Part shown: piece after piece, positions 43,843 through 52,821 of the stretch
Position numbering within the stretch: the first letter of the stretch is position 1
Layout: each line of letters opens with the position of its first letter
Assembly (NCBI RefSeq): GCF_036786105.1
Contig: NZ_DAIQRQ010000019.1
Coordinates: forward strand, 1-64,000
Direction of reading: 5' to 3'
DNA: 64,000 nt
DNA from: Ohtaekwangia sp036786105
GTDB taxonomy: Bacteria > Bacteroidota > Bacteroidia > Cytophagales > Cyclobacteriaceae
Made by a program: the position numbers and the translations under genes
The notes under the pieces: model-generated
Database searches by the model: none
Told to the model about the DNA's origin: nothing
Seen by the model: the letters and a program-made list of their open reading frames with translations, nothing else

Positions 43843-45432
43843 ATGACGAGCATGATGCCGGGTTGCATGGCGCGTATTTTTAAAGAGCATATTTTCATGT
43901 GCGTCATGTTGCTCATGGCAACTGTACCATTGCAGGCGCAGCGGGCTCATAACCCGATCATCTTTGCCGATGTACCCGATATGTCCATGATCCGGGTAGG
44001 CCATGTATACTATATGAGCAGTACCACCATGCACCTGAGCCCTGGTGTGCCCATTATGAAATCCATGGACCTGGTGAATTGGCAACTTGTAAATTATGCT
44101 TATGATACACTTGCCAGTGCAGAAGCACTGAACCTGGCAAATGGAAAGAATGCCTACGGAGCCGGGTCATGGGCCAGCAGCCTACGGTATCACAACGGTA
44201 TATATTACGTTACCACCTTCGCACAGACAACCGGCAGGACGTATATCTATACAACCCGCGATATTGAGAAAGGCCCCTGGAAAATAACCTCATTTGCACC
44301 GGCTTATCACGATCATACATTGTTCTTTGATGATGATGGGCGGGTATATCTCATCTATGGCAGTGGCAAACTAAAATTGGTGGAACTGCGGGAAGATGCA
44401 TCGGGTATAAAGCCCGGTACAACGGAACAGGTAGTGATTGAGAATGCAAGCGCACCCGCCGGCACAAATACAGGCCTGCCATCAGAGGGATCGCAGCTGT
44501 TCAAAGTCAAGGGAAAGTATTACTTGTTTAACATTACCTGGCCGAAGGGAGGGATGCGCACTGTGGTTATACACCGGGCCGATAAAATTACCGGACCGTA
44601 TGAAGGTCGTGTAGCCCTGCAGGATATGGGGGTAGCGCAGGGTGGACTGATTGATACTCCGGACGGAAGATGGTATGCGTATTTGTTTCGTGATTATGGT
44701 GCTGTAGGGAGAATACCGTACCTGGTGCCCGTTACCTGGCAAAACGATTGGCCTGTGTTGGGTATAAATGGAAAGGTGCCGGAGGTGCTTGATCTGCCCG
44801 CGAATAAAAGTTTACTACCCGGCATAGTGGCCTCGGATGAGTTTGATCGCAAGAAAGGAGAGCCTGCACTGCCACTGGTTTGGCAGTGGAATCATAACCC
44901 CGATAGCAAACTATGGTCTGTAACGGCACGCAAAGGGTATCTCCGCCTGGCAACCGGTCGCATCGATACACTGTTCACGCAAGCGGTAAATACATTAACA
45001 CAGCGCACCATCGGCCCGGCATGTTCTGCTGTCACGGCACTGGACGTGTCGAAGATGAAAGCGGGAGATTTTGCAGGGCTTGCTTTATTACAACGCAGGT
45101 ATGGATTGGCAGGAGTGAAGTATGATGGAATGAATAAATCCATGGTAATGATCAGTGCTGAAACCGAAAGGCCAGTCGAAGTACAGCGTATTCCACTTAC
45201 ACAAAACGTAGTATATCTAAAGGCGGTGTGCGACTTTCATGATATGAAAGACATTGCCAGGTTCTTCTATAGTATAGATGGTAAATCGTGGGCACCGATC
45301 GGAGCACCGCTTCACATGGCCTATACATTGCCACACTTTATGGGTTATCGTTTCGGCTTGTTTAATTATGCGACCCGTGAAACTGGCGGTTACGTTGATT
45401 TCGATTTTTTCAGGATCGAAAGTGAGAAGTAA
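43843..45432 (+). CDS. GH43 glycoside hydrolase (beta-xylosidase/arabinofuranosidase type)
   Basis: The 529-residue product has a signal peptide (cleavage near LQAQ at 30-33), a five-bladed propeller and a C-terminal concanavalin-like domain (about 330-529: VASDEFDRKK, VWQWNHNPD, GLALLQRRYG). GH43 landmarks are NPIIFADVPDMS with the base Asp46, YHDHTLFFDDDGRVYLIYGS with the pKa-modulating Asp157, and GLPSEGSQLFKVKGKYYL with the acid Glu215. The ADVPDMSMIRVG...YYMSSTTM arrangement resembles GH43 subfamily 12, whose members include xylosidases and arabinofuranosidases. It lies 4 bp after the GH51 gene, so both would degrade arabinose/xylose polymers. Earlier ATGs in frame precede the signal; the natural start could also be Met9. 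It converges on the M1-like peptidase with 11 bp between stops. Confidence 0.9.
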   Translation: MTSMMPGCMARIFKEHIFMCVMLLMATVPLQAQRAHNPIIFADVPDMSMIRVGHVYYMSSTTMHLSPGVPIMKSMDLVNWQLVNYAYDTLASAEALNLANGKNAYGAGSWASSLRYHNGIYYVTTFAQTTGRTYIYTTRDIEKGPWKITSFAPAYHDHTLFFDDDGRVYLIYGSGKLKLVELREDASGIKPGTTEQVVIENASAPAGTNTGLPSEGSQLFKVKGKYYLFNITWPKGGMRTVVIHRADKITGPYEGRVALQDMGVAQGGLIDTPDGRWYAYLFRDYGAVGRIPYLVPVTWQNDWPVLGINGKVPEVLDLPANKSLLPGIVASDEFDRKKGEPALPLVWQWNHNPDSKLWSVTARKGYLRLATGRIDTLFTQAVNTLTQRTIGPACSAVTALDVSKMKAGDFAGLALLQRRYGLAGVKYDGMNKSMVMISAETERPVEVQRIPLTQNVVYLKAVCDFHDMKDIARFFYSIDGKSWAPIGAPLHMAYTLPHFMGYRFGLFNYATRETGGYVDFDFFRIESEK

Positions 45433-45443
45433 TATAGATATTT

Positions 45444-47411
45444 TTACTTGCTCCAGCTATTGTTCGCAATGTTAACATCAGGATATATACCCTGTGGGTC
45501 AATAACGACTTTGCTGATGGTGCCTTCGGAATCGGGAATAAATTTATAAACCGATCCTTGTTCCCATATCTCTACCGGTAAGTTATAAAGTTCTTTCTTC
45601 CCGGTTTCGAACTGAATTTCAATCTGTAGCGGCATGGCTGCTTTATCCATGTTCTCGATCACTACAATTGCTTTTCCATTTTTCCCTGTAGAAGGATTGA
45701 TCACGTTAGCGATGCGCTGATCCAACCTGTAATTTTCGAGAAACATGGATTTCCAGAACCAGTATAAATCCTCACCGGTCGAGTTATTCATGCTGTTAAA
45801 AAAATCCCACGGAGAAGGATGTTTGTAAGCCCAGTGGCTGATATAGTTTCGAAACGCAGCGTCAAACTGCTCTTTGCCTACGATGTGCTCTCTCAGCAAC
45901 GCCAGCAGGTAAGCCACTTTTTGATATTGAACGGTGTATACTTCGTTTCCCGCAATGGCATCGGGGCGAGTCATGACAGGAGGGAGAGAGTCTGCAAAAA
46001 GTGCTGCAACCGGTATATCTATTTCATGATAGCCTTTAAACTCACCTCCGTTAAATTCGCGGGTTGCTATATTATCCATAAAGGCATTCAGGCCTTCATC
46101 CATCCAGGCGTATCGGCGTTCATTGCTGCCCACAATCATTGGAAACCAGGTGTGCCCTAATTCATGGTTTACAACCGCCCAGTACATATTTCCTTTGTCT
46201 TTGGCAGAACAGAAAACCAGGGCCGGGTATTCCATTCCGTCCAGGTTCGATGCAACGTTTACCGCCTTCGTATACGGATATTCATACCATTTGCCCGAGA
46301 AATGCTGCAAAGTAAATTTGATATACTCTCCCGATCGGTCCCAGCTTTCAGTGAGCTTCGATTCAACCGGGTATAGCGAACTTCCCCATACCTTTTTACC
46401 GCCCGGCAACGTAATTCCAATACCCTCCCAAACAAAAGCTTTAGAGGCAGTCCATGCAAAATCCCGGGCATTGGTTAACCGGAATTTCCAGGTGCAATCA
46501 GGTTTGGAAGGCCTCGAGGCAGGATCCGTAACTTCTTCTGCTCTCCGGATATATACTTTTTTGTCAGATGATCTGACGTTCTTCCAGCGTTCGAGTTGCG
46601 CGGGTGTTAATACATCTTCCGGATTGAGAAGGTCTCCCGATGCTTCTACAATATAGGCAGAGGGAAGTGTGATGTTTACATCGAAGTTTCCATATTCCAG
46701 GTAAAACTCTCCGTTACCCAGGTATGGCAGCGTATTCCAGCCACTCACATCATCGAGCACACACAAACGCGGATACCACTGTGCTACAGAATATATATCG
46801 CCATTTCGGGTGGCCAGTATATCGGTGCGATTTACATTGAAATCGGCATTCCGGAAGTTATGCGGAAATTTATAGCTGTATTTTATCTGGAAAGAAAGTT
46901 GTTGGCCCGATGCCAGCGGAGTATAAAGATCCACCCGCATACGGGTATCATGCACAGTATATACCGCCTCTTTTGAGGCTGTCTTTGAATCCTGGAACGT
47001 TATAGCCTCAATGGTAAAGCCACCGGCAGGTGTGGCGGTCGATGCACTATTCGTAAGAAATAACTGGCTGTCCAGCCCCTTCGAATGCTTTCTGTATACA
47101 TTTTGATCCAACTGTAACCATAGAAACGAAAGTGACTGCGGACTGTTATTCGTATAGGTTATGGTTTCAGTGCCGGTAATCACTTCAGTTTTATCATTCA
47201 ATACAACATCGATTTTATAATCGGCGCGGTTTTGCCAGTAGGCCGGTCCTGGTTCACCCGTGGCAGTGCGATAGGGATTCCCGGTTGGTAATCCGGGTAA
47301 GGCTGGAAACAGATCGGAAGCTATATACGCCGATTTTTCGTGATGCTGAGATTGAACAGAAAAGGTATTGAAAAAGAGAACGAAGCTCAGCCCTATAAGA
47401 ATACGATTCAT
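45444..47411 (-). CDS. Secreted M1-family metallopeptidase
   Basis: The 655-residue protein has a signal peptide (FNTFSVQSQ) and a single M1-like catalytic region with HELGH at 416-420 and a downstream glutamate at 439 in WMDEGLNAF, the zinc-binding HExxH-18-E pattern; Glu417 is the catalytic base. The exopeptidase motif GxMEN is replaced by DGMEYP (391-396), so the N-terminal amine-binding glutamate position is kept but the context is altered. The N-terminal 300 residues are the usual beta-saddle. It is likely periplasmic or outer-membrane associated and releases amino acids from peptides. It converges on the GH43 gene and is divergent from the hybrid sensor kinase. Confidence 0.92.
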   Translation of the reverse strand: MNRILIGLSFVLFFNTFSVQSQHHEKSAYIASDLFPALPGLPTGNPYRTATGEPGPAYWQNRADYKIDVVLNDKTEVITGTETITYTNNSPQSLSFLWLQLDQNVYRKHSKGLDSQLFLTNSASTATPAGGFTIEAITFQDSKTASKEAVYTVHDTRMRVDLYTPLASGQQLSFQIKYSYKFPHNFRNADFNVNRTDILATRNGDIYSVAQWYPRLCVLDDVSGWNTLPYLGNGEFYLEYGNFDVNITLPSAYIVEASGDLLNPEDVLTPAQLERWKNVRSSDKKVYIRRAEEVTDPASRPSKPDCTWKFRLTNARDFAWTASKAFVWEGIGITLPGGKKVWGSSLYPVESKLTESWDRSGEYIKFTLQHFSGKWYEYPYTKAVNVASNLDGMEYPALVFCSAKDKGNMYWAVVNHELGHTWFPMIVGSNERRYAWMDEGLNAFMDNIATREFNGGEFKGYHEIDIPVAALFADSLPPVMTRPDAIAGNEVYTVQYQKVAYLLALLREHIVGKEQFDAAFRNYISHWAYKHPSPWDFFNSMNNSTGEDLYWFWKSMFLENYRLDQRIANVINPSTGKNGKAIVVIENMDKAAMPLQIEIQFETGKKELYNLPVEIWEQGSVYKFIPDSEGTISKVVIDPQGIYPDVNIANNSWSK

Positions 47412-47530
47412 ATATATTTATTGATGCAGGTAAATTATACCCTTATGCCAAGATAATTTAAAAAAGCCTCATTGCCCTGTTTTTTTCATAATTCCATCCC
47501 ATAGTTGTGGATAAATATTCCGATGGCAGC

Positions 47531-47545
47531 GATCATGACATGATC
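47531..47545. promoter_or_regulatory. Perfect palindrome GATCATG-A-CATGATC
   Basis: Seven-base arms around one central base, midway between divergent genes for an M1 peptidase (start 47411) and a hybrid sensor kinase (start 47838). Its size and symmetry fit a dimeric repressor or activator site. No regulator can be named. Confidence 0.4.
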
Positions 47546-47653
47546 AGCCGCCGCAGGGTTCGTCCAGACAGCAGGTTCAACACGTAGTGATTGTTCAGAT
47601 TTGGAATGAACTACCTAGGGAAAAGTTCACGACTTGTTGCGACAAATAAATCA

Positions 47654-47725
47654 GCATCAGGCTGCTGTACACTCAGAATAGGAAATTTCCTGATGCCTAA
47701 TCCGTTTTTTCCTGATGCCCTGATG
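47654..47725. promoter_or_regulatory. CCTGATG repeat cluster upstream of the hybrid kinase
   Basis: GCATCAGG (47654-47661) is the inverse of CCTGATGC at 47689-47696 and 47711-47718, and a third CCTGATG follows at 47718-47725, overlapping by one base. The cluster lies 112-184 bp upstream of the kinase start. Repeated short sites in both orientations suggest a binding array or a set of alternative hairpins. Confidence 0.4.
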
Positions 47726-47837
47726 TACGGTAATTATTGACCTTGCGAAAAAATTGGCGGCATTGGTAATTGACATTGCATCATTTCAGACGTACAGTGG
47801 CAATTCTTACTCTGCAGGGGCATCATAAAAGTAAGGT

Positions 47838-50800
47838 ATGGTTTGTAAGAAGGCATCCGGTATCATAATTCTTATAGTATGTCTGCTCTTCCATGCGGAG
47901 GCACAGCGATCCATCAGGTTTAAAACCATAAAGCTTGAAGACAACCACATCCGGTGTATACTTCAGGATAAGCGCGGGTTTATGTGGTTTGGTACCTTTG
48001 ATGGCCTCACCAAGTACGATGGCAACAAACTCGTTGTCTATAAAAATATACCGGGCGACTCCACCAGTATCAATGGAAACTGGATCACCGATGTACTCGA
48101 AGATCACAATGGTTTTTTATGGGTAGCTACCTATAACGGATTGAGCCGATATGACCGTAGCGATGATTCATTTATGCAGATCAAGGCGGGCAGCCGTCCT
48201 TACGCTATACCCAGCAATAATGTAGAAGATATATTTGAAGACCGTGCCGGTAACTTGTGGATAGGTACTGATCAGGGCTTGTGCAAACTCGACAGAAGCA
48301 GAACGAAAATAACATACTACACGCACCGGGAAAATAATGCCACAAGCCTTGTCTCCAACGAAATACTGGCCATCCAGGAAGATGCCCGGGGCAATCTGTG
48401 GATTGGCACTGCCAAAGGACTCGACATGCTGGATGTATCCGGTACTATATTTACACACTATCAACCCCATGCGTCTGCCGAATCGCTGAGTGCCGAATTT
48501 GTGCGCGATCTTTTCCTGGATCGCGATGGCGACTTGTGGATCGCCACCAAGGGCGGAGGTATATGCCGGCTTAATACCAGTACCCATGCCATTCAACAAT
48601 ATCATCATGAACCAGGCAATAAATATAGTCTGAGTAATAATGAAACGATGATCGTAAACCAGGATGCCGATGGACGCATCTGGATCGGAACAGAAAATGG
48701 CGGTTTATGTATACTCGATAAACAGACGGGTATGGTTGCCACCTATGGCAATGGTAACGATAGAAGCGGTTTGATACAAAATTCGGTTCACGCTATCTAT
48801 CGCGACCGCTCTAAAAATATGTGGGTGGGTACCGCCAGTGCAGGCGTTAATTTCCTGGACTGGAACCAGAAGAAATTTATACACTATGCATTTGATGCAA
48901 ATGACGGACAGAGTTTGAGCGATAACGATGTTCGCGGCTTTGCAGAAGATAATGAAGGGAAGATATGGATTGCTACAGATGGTGGCGGTATAAATGTTTT
49001 CGATCCGGAGAAGCACACGTTTCGTCATTATAGAAAAGAAGCAAATAGGAACAGCCTGAGTGGCGACTATGCAACGTGTATAGCGCTGGACAAAGACCAG
49101 AATATATGGGCGGGTACCTGGGCCGGTGGTTTAAATTTTTTCGATCGTGCACGGCAGCAGTTCACACACTATAAAAATATACCGGGCGATTCCAGCAGCC
49201 TCCTGGTAAATGAAGTGTTCGGAGTTATCAATGATCATGATAATAACATTTGGGTTTCGTTGTATGCAGGCGGTATCAACAGGATCGACCGAAAGGCAAA
49301 TCGTGTAACGCGCTATTTTCATCGTGAAGGAAGTGCCAACGGGTTAAGCAGCAACCGCGTGTTTCTCACATTCGAAGATAGCAACCATATACTCTGGATC
49401 GGTACAGAGCTTAGCGGTATAGATTGTTACAATCCCCAAACAAATGTATTTACACATTATATGCACGATGAGCATGACTCGCTCAGCATCAGCAACAATA
49501 CCATCCAGGATATTTTTGAAGACAGCAAAGGCAATATCTGGATATGTACGATCAATGGATTGAATCGTTTTGACAGGAAAACCGGGCATTTTATTGCATA
49601 TCAGTTAAAGGATGGATTGCCCAGTAATGCTACCATGAGTATTGAAGAAGATGTACGTGGCAATTTGTGGATTGCCACCAATAAAGGATTGAGCCGGTTT
49701 GATCCGGTTAACAGGAAATTTAAAAATTATACAGTAACCGATGGACTGCAGGGAAACTCGTTCGGGTATAACAGTTCCCTGAAGACAAGAGCCGGCCTGC
49801 TATATTTTGGTGGCAACAATGGATTCAATGTATTTAATCCCGACAGTATACTGGATAACCCGGTTATACCACCGGTGGTAATAACCGACTTTCAGCTTTT
49901 TAATAAATCAGTTTCACATCATAGAAATTCGATTCTCAAAGCACACATTGGCGAGACAAAGCAAATCAGGCTTTCGTACGATCAGTCGGTTTTTTCGTTT
50001 GAATTTGCAGCCTTGAACTTTACGTCTCCTGAAAACAACCAATATGCATACCGCCTCACGGGGTTCGACAAAGATTGGAACTATGTAGGGAACAAGCACG
50101 ATGCTACCTATACAAACCTTGATCCGGGCGAATATACATTTGAGGTGAAGGCATCGAACAACGATGGTATCTGGAACGAAGAAGGTGCTGCTATTCGTAT
50201 CGTGATAACACCACCTTTCTGGTTAACGCTTTGGTTTCGTGCCACGGTTGGGCTGATCCTGGTGGGGAGTTCCTTTACATTTTACCGTGTTCGTATCAAC
50301 TCGGTTAAAAAGCAAAAAGATATACTGGAAGGCCTGGTAGTTGAGCGTACAGCAGAAGTGGTAGGGCAGAAGGAGCAGCTTGAAGCACAGGCTGAATTTC
50401 TGAAGACGATCAATGCAGAACTTACGGAGCAGAAAGCTGAATCTGAACAGGCGCGCAAGGAAGCAGAAGAAGCCACCCGGGCCAAGAGTATATTTCTGGC
50501 AACCATGAGCCATGAGATACGAACGCCAATGAACGGCGTTATTGGTATGGCCTCACTACTGGCAGAAACTCCGCTTACGGCCGAGCAGTTCGAGTATACC
50601 GAAACAATCCGCAGCTGTGGCGATAACCTGTTAACCGTTATAAACGATATACTGGATTTCTCCAAGATCGAATCCGGCAAAATGGAGCTTGAGCAAATAT
50701 CATTCGATCTGCGCTCGTGCGTAGAAGGCGTGCTGGATGTATTTGCCGGAAAAGCTGCCAAGATAGGACTTGATCTTATATATCAGATCGAACCCAACGT

Positions 50801-52022
50801 GCCGAACAAAATTATAGGCGACAGTGTACGCCTGCGGCAGGTGCTGATGAACCTGGTTTCGAACGCTATAAAATTTACCAGTGAAGGAGAAATCTTTATT
50901 AATATTGCTGTAACCAGAGATATACCGGTACAGAACAATCAACTGGGCCTGACGTTCTCGGTGCGGGATACAGGCATTGGTATACCTGAAGACAAGCAGC
51001 ATTTGTTGTTCAAGTCGTTTGCCCAGGTAGATTCCTCTACTACGCGCAAGTATGGCGGCACCGGTCTCGGTCTTGCTATATCTGAAAAACTGGTGCAGTT
51101 AATGGGAGGGAATATAGCGCTTTCCAGCAAACCGGGTGTGGGCTCCGTTTTTACCTTTACCATCGCTACAACGTCAGCGGATGAGCCATTCCAGAAATAC
51201 GTTTACCTGAACCAGAACGATTGTATAGGCAAGCAAGTGTTGGTGGTAGATGATAATGAAACCAACCGGTTAATCCTGAAAACACAACTGGAGCAATGGA
51301 AGCTCGTGCCGGTGGTGGCAGACTCGGCTGCACAGGCGCTGGAGATCATGCAGCTGAATTCGCAGATAGATGCGATCATTACCGACTACAATATGCCGGT
51401 AATGGACGGTGTAGAGTTTACGAAGATTATAAAACGTACACATCCTAAATTGCCCGTGTTGCTCCTTTCTTCCCTGGGCACAGAAAAGACCGGTGAGCTA
51501 TCGGAATTATTTTATCATATACTCACCAAACCGGTGCATCAGAAGCAATTGAATGAAATTATATTCCAGGCATTGCGGCACGAGCGTAAAGTGCAACCAC
51601 GGGCCATGCAGGGCGAGAAGCTGCTTTCGGATGACTTTGCGAAAACAAATCCGCTCACCATTCTGGTTGCTGACGACAATCTGGTAAATCAGAAACTGGC
51701 ACTGCGAATATTGAACAAACTTGGCTACTCGCCCAAAGTGGTTAGCAACGGTGTTGAGGTTTTGAATGAGTTGCGTGTAAACAAATACGATGTGATTCTC
51801 ATGGATGTGCAGATGCCCGAAATGGATGGCCTTGAAGCAACACGAATACTCCGGCAGGAATTACAATGCGAATCATTTATTGTGGCCATGACCGCCAACA
51901 TGATGCAAGGCGATAAAGAGCAATGTATAGATGTAGGCATGGACGATTACCTGAGCAAGCCCATGCACCTGGAAGACCTGCTGAAGACGCTGGAGAAAGC
52001 TACCGCGCATTCGTACAAATAG
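47838..52022 (+). CDS. Hybrid propeller sensor histidine kinase with two receivers
   Basis: The 1394-residue protein has a signal peptide (ending HAEAQ at about 24), then 13 clear propeller blades, each with a GNLWIGT-type motif (for example RGFMWFGTFDGLTKYDG and GNIWICTINGLNRFD), plus a final LYFGGNNGFNVFN. A Y_Y_Y domain (FEFAALNFTSPENNQYAYRL, YTNLDPGEYTFEVKASN), one membrane helix and a coiled coil follow. His892 lies in MSHEIRTPMNGVIGM, with a full HATPase core. Two receivers follow, with Asp1183 in ITDYNMPVMDG and Asp1323 in LMDVQMPEMDGLEATR. No AraC-type DNA-binding domain or Hpt domain is attached, unlike classical HTCS regulators, so phosphate must leave through another protein. The pattern resembles glycan-responsive sensors. 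The GH51/GH43 genes two loci away are candidate targets. Confidence 0.93.
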   Translation: MVCKKASGIIILIVCLLFHAEAQRSIRFKTIKLEDNHIRCILQDKRGFMWFGTFDGLTKYDGNKLVVYKNIPGDSTSINGNWITDVLEDHNGFLWVATYNGLSRYDRSDDSFMQIKAGSRPYAIPSNNVEDIFEDRAGNLWIGTDQGLCKLDRSRTKITYYTHRENNATSLVSNEILAIQEDARGNLWIGTAKGLDMLDVSGTIFTHYQPHASAESLSAEFVRDLFLDRDGDLWIATKGGGICRLNTSTHAIQQYHHEPGNKYSLSNNETMIVNQDADGRIWIGTENGGLCILDKQTGMVATYGNGNDRSGLIQNSVHAIYRDRSKNMWVGTASAGVNFLDWNQKKFIHYAFDANDGQSLSDNDVRGFAEDNEGKIWIATDGGGINVFDPEKHTFRHYRKEANRNSLSGDYATCIALDKDQNIWAGTWAGGLNFFDRARQQFTHYKNIPGDSSSLLVNEVFGVINDHDNNIWVSLYAGGINRIDRKANRVTRYFHREGSANGLSSNRVFLTFEDSNHILWIGTELSGIDCYNPQTNVFTHYMHDEHDSLSISNNTIQDIFEDSKGNIWICTINGLNRFDRKTGHFIAYQLKDGLPSNATMSIEEDVRGNLWIATNKGLSRFDPVNRKFKNYTVTDGLQGNSFGYNSSLKTRAGLLYFGGNNGFNVFNPDSILDNPVIPPVVITDFQLFNKSVSHHRNSILKAHIGETKQIRLSYDQSVFSFEFAALNFTSPENNQYAYRLTGFDKDWNYVGNKHDATYTNLDPGEYTFEVKASNNDGIWNEEGAAIRIVITPPFWLTLWFRATVGLILVGSSFTFYRVRINSVKKQKDILEGLVVERTAEVVGQKEQLEAQAEFLKTINAELTEQKAESEQARKEAEEATRAKSIFLATMSHEIRTPMNGVIGMASLLAETPLTAEQFEYTETIRSCGDNLLTVINDILDFSKIESGKMELEQISFDLRSCVEGVLDVFAGKAAKIGLDLIYQIEPNVPNKIIGDSVRLRQVLMNLVSNAIKFTSEGEIFINIAVTRDIPVQNNQLGLTFSVRDTGIGIPEDKQHLLFKSFAQVDSSTTRKYGGTGLGLAISEKLVQLMGGNIALSSKPGVGSVFTFTIATTSADEPFQKYVYLNQNDCIGKQVLVVDDNETNRLILKTQLEQWKLVPVVADSAAQALEIMQLNSQIDAIITDYNMPVMDGVEFTKIIKRTHPKLPVLLLSSLGTEKTGELSELFYHILTKPVHQKQLNEIIFQALRHERKVQPRAMQGEKLLSDDFAKTNPLTILVADDNLVNQKLALRILNKLGYSPKVVSNGVEVLNELRVNKYDVILMDVQMPEMDGLEATRILRQELQCESFIVAMTANMMQGDKEQCIDVGMDDYLSKPMHLEDLLKTLEKATAHSYK

Positions 52023-52547
52023 CATAAACGATTCACGCAACCAATCGACCTGGTGATATGCCTATCGCCCCGGATTGTAAAAATGTCTAAATACCGGAAA
52101 AATCCGGTATAGTATATATCCGAAAAAATGTTATGGAAACCTTATTCTGGCCGGTACACAAGAAGCCGGTCAGAGAATTATTAACCGCCGGTAGCATCGG
52201 TGCTTAAATGTGACTGCTCTTTTCTTTATTACTGTGTACTTCGCGTAAAATATTACAGGTAATACCAGCGTAGCTTATATTGGTTTCTGTATACCGTATA
52301 TAATGGTATTTATTTTTTGTGCTGCATATTCCATTACGTCCTTATTCCACGCCTAACAGCTTCTGTTAATCGATAGATGGTGATTTTTTTTCGATAGAAC
52401 ATCGAAATTTGTGCGCTGGTATAATCCGCTGACGCATCTTAGGAGATCGCTGGTATACCGCATTATGACGGAGTATAATTTTTAAGATGTCATTATATAT
52501 ATAGTATAAAAATTAAGCATGTTGTGTAGAGTTGATTGATTTTTATA

Positions 52548-52555
52548 TACTTTTG
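52548..52555 (+). promoter_or_regulatory. Possible -7 promoter element of the TANFOR-type cluster
   Basis: TACTTTTG matches the Bacteroidota -7 consensus TAnnTTTG exactly. Upstream TTG triplets lie at 13 and 23 bp, not at the usual 19-21. If used, it leaves a leader of about 260 bases before ATG 52822. Confidence 0.35.
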
Positions 52556-52756
52556 CTGCCTCGCAAGGCAAGAGAAGTTGGGGGTATTATTTTGTTTTTA
52601 TAATTCAAATCGATTAGCCAATGGGTTGTTAGGTTTATTTGGCAAACGTATCCATGATTATAATCTGTGAAAGTATACTCAGTCGGGTAAAGCGATGTGT
52701 ATCAGAATAGTTAGACCAATGTTAGACAACCATCATCTTTAGATTCCAACTCAGGC

Positions 52757-52771
52757 CGGGTAGGCTACCCG
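52757..52771 (+). promoter_or_regulatory. Palindrome CGGGTAG-G-CTACCCG upstream of 52822
   Basis: A perfect 7-bp-arm palindrome 50 bp before the start codon of the first cluster gene. In the leader transcript the 1-base spacer would not allow a fully closed hairpin, so a protein-binding operator is more likely than an RNA stem. Confidence 0.45.
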
Positions 52772-52821
52772 TTGCTTAAAAGCTATCAACCTACTTACTA
52801 ATACAGACTACACATCGATAC

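Larger units (their letters stand above)
47412..47837. other. Divergent intergenic region between peptidase and hybrid kinase
   Basis: 426 bp without a gene. It contains a perfect 15-bp palindrome, three CCTGATG copies with an inverse copy (both listed separately), and a TGTGGATAA (47506-47514) that equals a DnaA-box consensus but is single. It must hold promoters of both genes. Confidence 0.55.
52023..52821. other. Long AT-rich intergenic region before the TANFOR-type cluster
   Basis: About 800 bp with no gene. It holds several perfect short hairpins: ATACCGGA-aaaa-TCCGGTAT (52091-52110), TTTCGAT-agaac-ATCGAAA (52389-52407), and an inverted pair TAATTTTTA/TAAAAATTA near 52478-52516. It is far longer than other spacers in the window, which suggests a complex promoter or a long leader. 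Confidence 0.6.

Noticed and set aside
47506..47514. Perfect DnaA-box consensus TGTGGATAA
   Set aside because: A single 9-mer with no cluster and no replication genes nearby does not support an origin.
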